The notes under the pieces: model-generated
Told to the model about the DNA's origin: nothing
What the model saw: only the letters and a program-made list of their open reading frames with translations
The model's database searches: none
Assembly: GCA_963842575.1 (NCBI GenBank)
Contig: CAWJGS010000004.1
Coordinates: forward strand, 496,001-560,000
From: JACDER01 sp963842575
GTDB taxonomy: Bacteria > Actinomycetota > Thermoleophilia > Gaiellales > Gaiellaceae
Length of the DNA stretch: 64,000 nucleotides
Reading direction: 5' to 3'
In this document: positions 50,331 to 57,743 of the stretch, piece after piece
How the letters are laid out: the number at the start of each line of letters is the position of its first letter
Numbering within the stretch: position 1 is the first letter of the stretch
Program-made: the position numbers and the translations under genes

Positions 50331-51542
50331 GTGAGGGTTCTCGTCGTCGGATCGGGCGGTCGCGAGCACGCGCTCACCTGGAAGATCGCCCGTAGCCCCG
50401 AGCTGGAGGCGCTGCATTGCGCGCCCGGAAACCCCGGAATGGCCGCTCTTGCGGACTGCCATCCGGTGCGGCCGGAGGACGCCGAAGGGCTCCTGGCCCT
50501 CGCCCGCGAGCTGGAGATCGACCTCGTCGTCGTCGGTCCGGAGGCGCCGCTCGTCGCGGGCCTTGCCGACCATCTGCGCCACGCCGGCATCAAGGTCTTC
50601 GGCCCCGGCAAGGAGGCGGCGCAAATCGAAGGATCCAAGTCGTTCGCCAAGGAGGTCATGGCCGCCGCGGGCGTCCCGCACGCCGGCGTCCTCGCCGTCG
50701 CCCGCACCCCGTGCGTCGTCAAGGCGGACGGCCTCGCGGCCGGCAAAGGCGTGTGGATCTGCGAGACGCAGGAAGAGCTCGACAGCGCGCTCCGGGCTGC
50801 CGCCGCGCTGGGCGACCACACGGTCATCGAGGAGCTCCTGAGCGGCCCCGAGCTCTCGGTATTCGCCCTCGTCGCCGGCGCCGACCTCCTCCCCCTTCCG
50901 AGCGCGCGCGACTACAGCCGAGTCGGCGACGGCGACACCGGGCCGAATACAGGCGGCATGGGCTGCTTCTCGCCCGTTCCCGGTGCGCCCGATCTCGTCG
51001 ATTCGCTGCTGCGGCCCGTGGTGGAGGAGCTCGCCCGGCGGGGCGCGCCGTTCGTCGGCTGCCTGTACGGCGGGGCCATCCTCACCGACGAGGGGCCGCG
51101 CATCCTCGAGTACAACTGTCGCTTCGGCGACCCCGAGGCGCAGGTGATCCTCCCGCGGCTCGACGGGGACCTCCTCCCCGCGCTCGTCGCCGCGGCGAGC
51201 GGAGACCTCGGCGGCGTCACTCTGTCCGAGGGAAGCGACGCCGCGGTGGCGGTGGCGCTGGCCGCGGGCACGTACCCGGAGAAGGGCGACAGCGGCACGC
51301 CGATCGACGGAATCGAGGACGCCGAAGCCGACGGCGCACTCGTCTTTCACGCCGGCACGGCCCTGCGTGACGGCCGCCTGGTCACGAACGGCGGCCGCAT
51401 CCTGAGCGTCACCGGCACCGGCCCCACGGTCGCCGAGGCGCGCGAGCGCGCCTACGCCGGCGTCGAGCGGATTCATTTCGAAGGGGCGCGGTACCGTACG
51501 GACATCGCACGGAAAGTCGAGGAGGGGGCGCACGTTGGCTGA
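50331..51542 (+). CDS. purD: phosphoribosylamine-glycine ligase
   Basis: The 403-residue protein is an ATP-grasp enzyme: MRVLVVGSGGREHALTWKIA, DLVVVGPEAPLVAGLADHLR, KSFAKEVMAAAGVPHAG, GKGVWICE, GDGDTGPNTGGMGCFSP, ILEYNCRFGDPEAQVILPRL. It joins phosphoribosylamine and glycine to give GAR. The stop overlaps the TTG start of purE by eight bases. Confidence 0.95.
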   Translation: MRVLVVGSGGREHALTWKIARSPELEALHCAPGNPGMAALADCHPVRPEDAEGLLALARELEIDLVVVGPEAPLVAGLADHLRHAGIKVFGPGKEAAQIEGSKSFAKEVMAAAGVPHAGVLAVARTPCVVKADGLAAGKGVWICETQEELDSALRAAAALGDHTVIEELLSGPELSVFALVAGADLLPLPSARDYSRVGDGDTGPNTGGMGCFSPVPGAPDLVDSLLRPVVEELARRGAPFVGCLYGGAILTDEGPRILEYNCRFGDPEAQVILPRLDGDLLPALVAAASGDLGGVTLSEGSDAAVAVALAAGTYPEKGDSGTPIDGIEDAEADGALVFHAGTALRDGRLVTNGGRILSVTGTGPTVAEARERAYAGVERIHFEGARYRTDIARKVEEGAHVG

Positions 51543-51942
51543 TGCTGTCGTAGGAATCCTGGTCGGATCGGAATCGGACATCGAGCGGATGCAACCCGCG
51601 CTGGACGAGCTCGAGTCGCGCGGGATCGCGCACGAGCTCGAAGTTCGCTCGGCGCACCGGACGCCGGACGCGGTCGCCGAGTACTGCCGCGGCGCACGCG
51701 ACAGGGGCGTGCGGGTGATCATCGCCGGCGCCGGGCTTGCCGCCGCGCTGCCGGGCGTCGCGGCCGCGCACACGGACCTGCCGGTCATCGGTGTGCCGCT
51801 GCGCTCGTCCAAGAGCGTTCTCGACGGGCTCGACGCGCTCCTCTCGATCGTGCAGATGCCGCCCGGCGTCCCCGTCGCCTGCGTCGGTGTCGACAACGCA
51901 AAGAACGCGGCCGCGCTCGCGGCACGGATTCTCGCGGCATGA
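51535..51942 (+). CDS. purE: N5-CAIR mutase
   Basis: TTG 51535. The 135-residue protein has VVGILVGSESDIERMQPALD, VRSAHRTPDAVAEYCRGARD, IIAGAGLAAALPGVAAAHTD and VIGVPLRSSKSVLDGLDALL. It is the class I PurE that moves carboxyl from N5-CAIR to CAIR. No purK is present in the window; it may lie elsewhere. Its stop overlaps the M20 peptidase start. Confidence 0.94.
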   Translation: MADAVVGILVGSESDIERMQPALDELESRGIAHELEVRSAHRTPDAVAEYCRGARDRGVRVIIAGAGLAAALPGVAAAHTDLPVIGVPLRSSKSVLDGLDALLSIVQMPPGVPVACVGVDNAKNAAALAARILAA

Positions 51943-53030
51943 GCGATCTCGTCGAGCTCGCCAAAGGGCTCGTCGAGATCGACTCCATCAACCCGGATCT
52001 GATTCCCGGCGCAGCCGGAGAGGCCGAGCTCGCGGGCTACGTCGCCGAGTGGGCGGAGCGGGCCGGGCTCGAGGTGGAGGTCGAGGAAGCGGCACCCGGC
52101 CGTCCGAACGTGATCGCGACCGCGCGCGGGTCCGGCGGCGGGCGGACCCTCCTCCTGAACGCGCACATGGACACCGTCGGCGTCGACACGATGGAGGCGC
52201 CGTTCGACGCCCGCGTCGAGGACGGGCGCCTGTACGGCCGCGGCTCGTACGACATGAAGGGGAGCCTGGCGGCGATCCTGGTGGTCGCGGCCGAGGCGAA
52301 GCGGCTCGGGTTGCGCGGCGACGTGGTCGTCGCGGCGGTCGCGGACGAGGAGGTCGCGAGCGTCGGCACCGAGTCGCTCGTCGCGTCGGGCCGCCGGTTC
52401 GACGCCGCCGTGGTGGCCGAGCCGACCGAGCTCGACGTCGCGATCGCGCACAAGGGCTTCGCCGGCTTCGAGATCGAGACGCGCGGCCGCGCCGCGCACG
52501 GTTCCCGTCCCGACCTCGGCGAGGACGCGATCGTACGCATGGCGCCTGTCCTAACGCGGCTGGACGAGCTGGCTTCGCGTCTGCTCGCGAGCCCGACGCA
52601 CCAGCTGCTCGGCAGCGGCTCTGTCCACGCCTCGCTGATCGTCGGCGGGCAGGAGTTCTCCAGCTATCCGGAGCGTTGCCTGCTCACAGGCGAGCGGCGC
52701 ACGCTTCCGGACGATTCGCTCGAAGACGTCGAGCGCGAGCTGGTGGCGATCGCAGGGGACTCGACGCACAGGCTCGGCGTCTCGCGCCGGCCGTTCGAGG
52801 TGGCCGAGGAGGAAGAGATCGTCCGGCTCGTGCACGGTCACGCGGGCACCGACCTGATCGGCGTTCCTTTCTGGACGGATGCGGCGCTCGTCGCCGCCTC
52901 GGGTGTCCCCACCGTCGTCTTCGGCCCGCACGGCGAGGGCGCGCACGCCGCGGTCGAGTGGGTCGACGTGGCCTCGGTCGAGCGCTGCGCCGAGGTGTTG
53001 CTCGCAGTCGCCGTGGACTTCTGTGGCTAG
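51939..53030 (+). CDS. M20-family amidohydrolase/deacetylase
   Basis: The start ATG overlaps the purE stop (ATGA). The 363-residue protein has the zinc-ligand motifs LLNAHMDTVGVDT, GRGSYDMKGSLAAIL and VAAVADEEVASVGTESLVAS, a dimerisation domain (GFAGFEIETRGRAAHGSRPD) and FGPHGEGAHAAVEWVDVASV. It resembles ArgE/DapE-type enzymes that hydrolyse N-acyl amino acids. Its position inside the pur operon is unusual; the substrate is not known. Confidence 0.85.
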   Translation: MSDLVELAKGLVEIDSINPDLIPGAAGEAELAGYVAEWAERAGLEVEVEEAAPGRPNVIATARGSGGGRTLLLNAHMDTVGVDTMEAPFDARVEDGRLYGRGSYDMKGSLAAILVVAAEAKRLGLRGDVVVAAVADEEVASVGTESLVASGRRFDAAVVAEPTELDVAIAHKGFAGFEIETRGRAAHGSRPDLGEDAIVRMAPVLTRLDELASRLLASPTHQLLGSGSVHASLIVGGQEFSSYPERCLLTGERRTLPDDSLEDVERELVAIAGDSTHRLGVSRRPFEVAEEEEIVRLVHGHAGTDLIGVPFWTDAALVAASGVPTVVFGPHGEGAHAAVEWVDVASVERCAEVLLAVAVDFCG

Positions 53031-53191
53031 CTCACCAGCGCCCAGATGAGGACGCCGACCACGATCAGGAACCCCGCGACGACGGCGACGACGAGCCACA
53101 CCCCGAACAGCGCCTTGAACGGCGTGAACTCGTCCCGCCCCTCGGCGACCTCCTCGACCTCGTGCTGGATTTTCTCCTCGACTTTCGCCAC
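53027..53191 (-). CDS. 54-residue single-pass membrane protein
   Basis: GTG 53191 encodes VAKVEEKIQHEVEEVAEGRD then EFTPFKALFGVWLVVAVVAG and FLIVVGVLIWALVS. An acidic amphipathic helix (1-20) is followed by one membrane helix (about 29-52). The stop overlaps the M20 gene stop by two bases. It lies convergent to the M20 gene and divergent from purB. No family is known. Confidence 0.6.
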   Translation of the reverse strand: MAKVEEKIQHEVEEVAEGRDEFTPFKALFGVWLVVAVVAGFLIVVGVLIWALVS

Positions 53192-53226
53192 GACTAGCCT
53201 CTACCCGCGGCGGCAGGTCCTGAATC

Positions 53227-53232
53227 TAGAAT
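53227..53232 (+). promoter_or_regulatory. -10-like hexamer TAGAAT before purB
   Basis: TAGAAT lies seven bases before GTG 53240 and has the strongest -10 match of the set. No Shine-Dalgarno is seen, so purB would be leaderless or nearly so. Confidence 0.45.
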
Positions 53233-53239
53233 CGGTCCA

Positions 53240-54556
53240 GTGATTCCTCGCTACTCCCGACCGGCCATGGCGAGGATCTGGTCGGAGGAAAACAAGCTCC
53301 AGCGCTGGCTCGACGTCGAGCTCGCGGCGCTCGAGGGCTGGGCTCGCATCGGCCAGATCCCCGAGGACGACGTGCGCGCGATCCGCGGGGACGTCACCGT
53401 GCCCACGCCCGAGCGCGTGGCCGAGATAGAGAAGATCACCGACCACGACACAGCCGCCTTCGTCGACGCGGTGGCCGAGCAGCTCGGCCCGGAGGGACGG
53501 TGGGTGCACTTCGGGCTCACGTCCTCGGACGTCGTCGACACCGGCCTCGCGCTGCAGATCCAGGACGCCGGCGCGCTCGTCCTCGAAGGTATCGGGCGCG
53601 CGCTCGCCGCCGTGCTCGAGCGGGCCGAGGAGCACCGGCACACCGTCATGATCGGGCGCACGCACGGGGTCCACGCCGAGCCGATCACGTTCGGCTGGAA
53701 GCTGGCCGGCTGGGCCTTCGAGCTCGACCGGACGCGAGCGCGCGTCGCGCGCGCGCTCGAGGAGAACCGCGTCGGACAGCTCTCCGGAACCGTCGGCACG
53801 TATGCGCAGCTCGAGCCGGAGGTGGAGCGCATCGCCTGCGAGCAGCTCGGCCTCGAGCCCGATCCGCTCTCGACCCAGGTGATCGCCCGCGACCGCCACG
53901 CGGCCCTGCTTGCCGCGCTCGCGCTGGCCGCCACGTCGCTCGAGCGCTTCGCGCTGGAGATCCGCCACCTGGCCCGCACCGAGGTCCGCGAGGTGGAGGA
54001 GCCGTTCGGCAAGGGGATGAAAGGCTCGTCTGCGATGCCGCACAAGCGGAACCCCAAGGTCGCCGAGCGGATCTGCGGGCTCGCCCGCGTCGTACGGGCC
54101 GCCGCCGTCGTCGGATTCGAGAACGTCCCGCTCTGGCACGAGCGCGACATCTCCCAGTCCTCCGCCGAGCGAGTGGTCATTCCGGACGCGTTCCTCGCTC
54201 TCGACTACATGCTCGACCGTTTCTGCTGGATCGTCGAGGGCCTCGTCGTCTATCCCGAGCGCATGCGCCGCAACCTCGAGGCGAGCCACGGCCTCGTCTT
54301 CAGCCACCAGCTGCTGCTTGCGCTGATCGAGTCGGGCATGGCGCGCGACGAGGCCTACCGACTCGTCCAGGGTCACGCCATGCGCGCCTGGGAGGAGGAG
54401 CAGAACTTCGAGGAGCTCGTCCGCTCCGACAGCACTATCTCCGGCCGCGTCGACCTCGACGCGGTCTTCGACCTCGATTCCACCGTCCGTCACGTGGACG
54501 CCGTCTTCGAGCGGCTCCGTGACCTCGAGCCAAAGGAGGCGCCCGTCCATGTCTGA
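53240..54556 (+). CDS. purB: adenylosuccinate lyase
   Basis: The 438-residue protein has the fumarase/aspartase fold: YSRPAMARIWSEENKLQRWL, VHFGLTSSDVVDTGLALQIQ, MIGRTHGVHAEPITFGWKLA, and the signature SSAMPHKRNPKVAERICGLA. LWHERDISQSSAERVVIPDA supplies catalytic His and Ser. It splits SAICAR and adenylosuccinate. Start GTG 53240. Its stop overlaps purC by eight bases. Confidence 0.95.
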   Translation: MIPRYSRPAMARIWSEENKLQRWLDVELAALEGWARIGQIPEDDVRAIRGDVTVPTPERVAEIEKITDHDTAAFVDAVAEQLGPEGRWVHFGLTSSDVVDTGLALQIQDAGALVLEGIGRALAAVLERAEEHRHTVMIGRTHGVHAEPITFGWKLAGWAFELDRTRARVARALEENRVGQLSGTVGTYAQLEPEVERIACEQLGLEPDPLSTQVIARDRHAALLAALALAATSLERFALEIRHLARTEVREVEEPFGKGMKGSSAMPHKRNPKVAERICGLARVVRAAAVVGFENVPLWHERDISQSSAERVVIPDAFLALDYMLDRFCWIVEGLVVYPERMRRNLEASHGLVFSHQLLLALIESGMARDEAYRLVQGHAMRAWEEEQNFEELVRSDSTISGRVDLDAVFDLDSTVRHVDAVFERLRDLEPKEAPVHV

Positions 54557-55412
54557 AGCCACGCTCCACGTTGGAAGCGGCAAGGTCCGCGAGCTGTTCG
54601 CCCTCGATGACGAACGCCTGCTGCTCGTGGCGAGCGACCGCATCTCGGTGTTCGACGTCGTCCTTCCGACCGAGATCCCGGACAAGGGCCGGGTGCTCAC
54701 GGGACTCTCCGGCTTCTGGTTCGCGCGGACGGAGGACATCGTCCCCAACCACCTGCTCGCGCTCCGTGAGGACGGGCGCTCGACCGAGTGCCGCAAGCTC
54801 GAGATGCTGCCGATCGAATGCGTCGTGCGTGGCTACATCACCGGCTCGGGCTGGAAGGACTACAAGGCGACGGGCCAGGTCTGCGGCATCCAGCTTCCCG
54901 AGGGCCTCAAAGAGTCGGAGAAGCTCCCCGAGCCGATCTTCACGCCGACGACGAAGGCCCACACCGGCCACGACGAGCCGCTCGACCGCGAGGGAGCTGT
55001 CGCGCTGGTCGGTGAGGAGCGCTTCGAGGAGCTGAAGGACGCGTCGATCCGCCTCTACCGCTTCGCCTCGGACTACGCGACGCAGCGCGGGATCATCCTG
55101 GCCGACACGAAGCTCGAATTCGGGCTGGACGACGGCGGACAGGTCGTGCTGGCGGACGAGGTGTTCACGCCCGACTCGTCTCGCTTCTGGCCGGCCCAGG
55201 GCTTCCAGGCCGGCCGCGGTCAGCCGTCATTCGACAAGCAGTACGTGCGCGACTACGCCGAGTCCCTCGGCTGGGACAAGACGGAGCCCGGCCCCGAGCT
55301 CCCGGACAAGGTGGTCACCGGCACGCGCCGTCGCTACCTCGAGGCATTCGAGCGGCTGACCGGCATCCCGTTCTCGGCGTACGCGGCCGACCCGCAGGTC
55401 GTGCTCAAGTGA
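54549..55412 (+). CDS. purC: SAICAR synthetase
   Basis: ATG 54549 is chosen over the longer frame as it overlaps purB normally. The 287-residue protein has VGSGKVRELFALDDERLLLV, ASDRISVFDVVLPTEIPDKG, RGYITGSGWKDYKATGQVCG, PIFTPTTKAHTGHDEPLD and LADTKLEFGLDDGGQVVLAD. It joins CAIR and Asp with ATP. Its stop overlaps the GTG of purS by four bases. Confidence 0.95.
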   Translation: MSEATLHVGSGKVRELFALDDERLLLVASDRISVFDVVLPTEIPDKGRVLTGLSGFWFARTEDIVPNHLLALREDGRSTECRKLEMLPIECVVRGYITGSGWKDYKATGQVCGIQLPEGLKESEKLPEPIFTPTTKAHTGHDEPLDREGAVALVGEERFEELKDASIRLYRFASDYATQRGIILADTKLEFGLDDGGQVVLADEVFTPDSSRFWPAQGFQAGRGQPSFDKQYVRDYAESLGWDKTEPGPELPDKVVTGTRRRYLEAFERLTGIPFSAYAADPQVVLK

Positions 55413-55648
55413 AGGTCTCCGTCCTCGTCCGGCCGAAGGCCGGAATCCTCGACCCGCAGGGGGAGGCCGTGGAGGGATCGCTGCGCAAGCTCGGCTTCGA
55501 GGTCAGCGGCGCCCGCGTGGGACGCCTGATCGACCTGGAGGTCGAGGGCAGCCCGGACGAGGCGCGGACGAAGGTCGACGAGATGTGCCACAAGCTCCTT
55601 GCCAACCCGCTGATCGAAAGCTACGAGATCGAGCTCCATGACGCCTAG
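55409..55648 (+). CDS. purS: FGAM synthase subunit PurS
   Basis: The 79-residue protein has the PurS pattern: VSVLVRPKAGILDPQGEAVE, SLRKLGFEVSGARVGRLIDL, ANPLIESYEIEL. It bridges PurQ and PurL in the multi-subunit FGAM synthase. It overlaps purC by four bases and purQ by eleven. Confidence 0.92.
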   Translation: MKVSVLVRPKAGILDPQGEAVEGSLRKLGFEVSGARVGRLIDLEVEGSPDEARTKVDEMCHKLLANPLIESYEIELHDA

Positions 55649-56339
55649 CGCCGCGCCCGCCCGGGTTGCCGTCATCACCTTCCCCGGATCGCAGGACGAC
55701 CGGGACGCCGTCCTCGCCTTGAACAACCTCGGCGCGCAGGCCGTTCCCGTCTGGCACGCGGACGAGGAGTTGCCGGACGTGGGCGCAGTCGTGCTCCCCG
55801 GAGGCTTCTCCTACGGCGACTACCTGCGCGCAGGCGCGCTCGCGCGCTTCTCGCCGGCGATGGAGGCCGTCGCGCGGTTCGCCGCGGGCGGAGGGCTCGT
55901 GCTCGGTATCTGCAACGGCTTCCAGATCCTCTGCGAGGCAGGGCTCCTTCCGGGGATCCTGCGCGGCAACGTCTCGCTGGATTTCGTGTGCCGCGACGTC
56001 CCCGTACGCGTCGAGCGCGCGGACACCGCCTTCACCTCCCGCTGCGCTTCCGGCCAGCGGCTGGTCATCCCGGTCAAGCACGGCGAAGGCTGCTGGTACG
56101 CCGACGAGGAGCTCGTCTCCGAGCTCGAGGAGAACGGCCAGATCCTCCTCCGCTACGAGGAGAACCCGAACGGCTCGCTGCGCGACGTGGCCGGCGTGAT
56201 CAACCGCGAGGGCAACGTGATGGGCCTCATGCCTCACCCCGAGCACGCAGTCGACCCGCTGCTCGGCTCGCCGGACGGCGCCCTCATACTCGAGTCGATG
56301 CTCGACGCCGTTCGCGAACGCGCTGCCGTCCCGGCGTAG
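55638..56339 (+). CDS. purQ: FGAM synthase glutaminase subunit PurQ
   Basis: The 233-residue protein is a class I amidotransferase: RVAVITFPGSQDDRDAVLAL, VVLPGGFSYGDYLRAGALAR, the nucleophile VLGICNGFQILCEAGLLPG and the His/Glu of GLMPHPEHAVDPLLG. It supplies ammonia to PurL. purL does not follow; the operon ends here. Confidence 0.95.
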   Translation: MTPSAAPARVAVITFPGSQDDRDAVLALNNLGAQAVPVWHADEELPDVGAVVLPGGFSYGDYLRAGALARFSPAMEAVARFAAGGGLVLGICNGFQILCEAGLLPGILRGNVSLDFVCRDVPVRVERADTAFTSRCASGQRLVIPVKHGEGCWYADEELVSELEENGQILLRYEENPNGSLRDVAGVINREGNVMGLMPHPEHAVDPLLGSPDGALILESMLDAVRERAAVPA

Positions 56340-56343
56340 CGCA

Positions 56344-56607
56344 CTACAAGCCGAGCGCCGCGGAGAGCTCCGGGTGCTGTCCCAGCGCCTCCCTCAGACG
56401 TTCGAGGTCGCGCGCGCGTAGCGTGACCGGGCCGCGGCGCTTGGAGCCGCTCGTCGAGTAGGAGAAGCGCACGAGGCGCTCGCCTCCCTTGGCCTCGAGC
56501 AGCTCCACGCTCGACGCGAAGCGCTTGTCGCCCGCCCGCTGAGCGACGCTCACCTCTTCGACCAGGGAAGCCGGGCCCCAGGGCGTGGATGTCTTCGGAT
56601 TGGTCAT
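56344..56607 (-). CDS. small conserved protein of unknown function
   Basis: ATG 56607 gives 87 residues: PKTSTPWGPASLVEEVSVAQ, RFASSVELLEAKGGERLVRF, SYSTSGSKRRGPVTLRARDL, then an Arg/Leu/Glu helix (LERLREALGQHPELSAALGL). It looks like a small beta-sheet plus helix. It is convergent with purQ. Similar small actinobacterial proteins exist; no role is known. Confidence 0.65.
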   Translation of the reverse strand: MTNPKTSTPWGPASLVEEVSVAQRAGDKRFASSVELLEAKGGERLVRFSYSTSGSKRRGPVTLRARDLERLREALGQHPELSAALGL

Positions 56608-56656
56608 GCGAGCCACGCTAGCGGGCACCGGCACACGGGTGTGATACGAGAGTGTG

Positions 56657-57709
56657 ATGATTCTCGCGCACCTCGACCTGGACGCATTCTTCGCCGCGGT
56701 CGAGGAGCTGGAGGAGCCGAGCCTCCGCTCCAAGCCGCTGGTTGTGGGCGGAGATCCCCGCGGCCGCGGCGTTGTCGCGACCGCGAACTATGTCGCGCGG
56801 CAGTTCGGAATCCACTCCGCCATGAGCTGCGCCGAGGCGCTGCGCCGCTGTCCGCAGGCGGTCTTCATGCGGCCGCGCAAGGGCCTGTACCGCGAGTACT
56901 CGGACGCGGTCTGGGCGTCGATCCGCGAAGTCGTTCCGACCGTCGAGCGGACGGGGATGGACGAGGGCTATCTCGACCTCGGCCGGCTCGCGGACGACTT
57001 CCTGGCCGCGCGGGCAGTCGCCGAGGCCGTGCAGGCGTCCGTGCGCGGCGGGACGAGCCTGTCCGCGTCCCTCGGAGTCGCGACGTGCAAGGTGGTGGCC
57101 AAGGTCGCGAGCGACCGGCGCAAGCCGGGAGGGCTCACGGTGGTGCCGCCCGGACGGGAGGCGGCCTTCCTCGCACCGTTCCCCATCCGGCGGCTGCCGG
57201 GTATCGGGCCGCGCGCGGAGGAGAAGCTCCACGCAGCCGGGATCGAAACCGTCGGCGCGCTCGCCGCCCTGGACGAGGACGGGGTACGGCGGCTTCTGCC
57301 GGGCAAGGTCGGAGCGCTGCTCCACGACCGCGCGCGCGGGATCGACCCGCGGCCGCTCGAGACGTCCTCCGAGACCGTCTCGATCAGCCACGAGGAAACC
57401 TTCGACCAGGACGTCGTCGACCGCTCACGGCTGAAGGCCGAGCTGCGGCGGATGGCCGCCAGCCTCTCGAGACACCTCGCCGACTCCGGCCTCTTCGCGC
57501 GCACCGTCACCACCAAGCTCCGCTACCCCGACTTCTCCATCCGCAGCCGCTCGACGACGCTGCCCGCCGCCACCGACGACGCCGAGCGGATTGGCGCGCT
57601 CGCGGCGGAGAACCTGGACCGCGCCCTGGACGACCGTCCCGGTGCGCTCCGGCTCGTGGGCGTCGCCGTCTCCGGTCTCCAGGCCCACCGCCAGCTCGAG
57701 CTCGTCTGA
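56657..57709 (+). CDS. dinB: DNA polymerase IV (Y-family)
   Basis: ATG 56657 (a GTG three bases earlier is possible). The 350-residue protein has the catalytic MILAHLDLDAFFAAVEELEE, KPLVVGGDPRGRGVVATANY, GMDEGYLDLGRLADDF, the HhH LPGIGPRAEEKLHAAGIETV and the little-finger domain ISHEETFDQDVVDRSRLKAE. No beta-clamp motif is obvious at the C-terminus (AHRQLELV). It performs translesion synthesis. No LexA box is visible upstream. Confidence 0.92.
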   Translation: MILAHLDLDAFFAAVEELEEPSLRSKPLVVGGDPRGRGVVATANYVARQFGIHSAMSCAEALRRCPQAVFMRPRKGLYREYSDAVWASIREVVPTVERTGMDEGYLDLGRLADDFLAARAVAEAVQASVRGGTSLSASLGVATCKVVAKVASDRRKPGGLTVVPPGREAAFLAPFPIRRLPGIGPRAEEKLHAAGIETVGALAALDEDGVRRLLPGKVGALLHDRARGIDPRPLETSSETVSISHEETFDQDVVDRSRLKAELRRMAASLSRHLADSGLFARTVTTKLRYPDFSIRSRSTTLPAATDDAERIGALAAENLDRALDDRPGALRLVGVAVSGLQAHRQLELV

Positions 57710-57714
57710 ACGTG

Positions 57715-57740
57715 GAAGAGGCCCCTTGCGGGGCCTCTTC
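57715..57740. terminator. hairpin terminator shared by dinB and repeat copy A
   Basis: Stem GAAGAGGCCCC / GGGGCCTCTTC (11 bp) with a TTGC loop. It follows dinB by five bases and lies just beyond the stop of the minus-strand secreted protein of copy A. Confidence 0.75.
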
Positions 57741-57743
57741 CTC

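Noticed and set aside
50307..52499. Long minus-strand open frame (730 residues) opposite purD-purE
   Set aside because: Arg/Gly/Ala-rich shadow without domain motifs; the plus strand codes PurD, PurE and an M20 enzyme.
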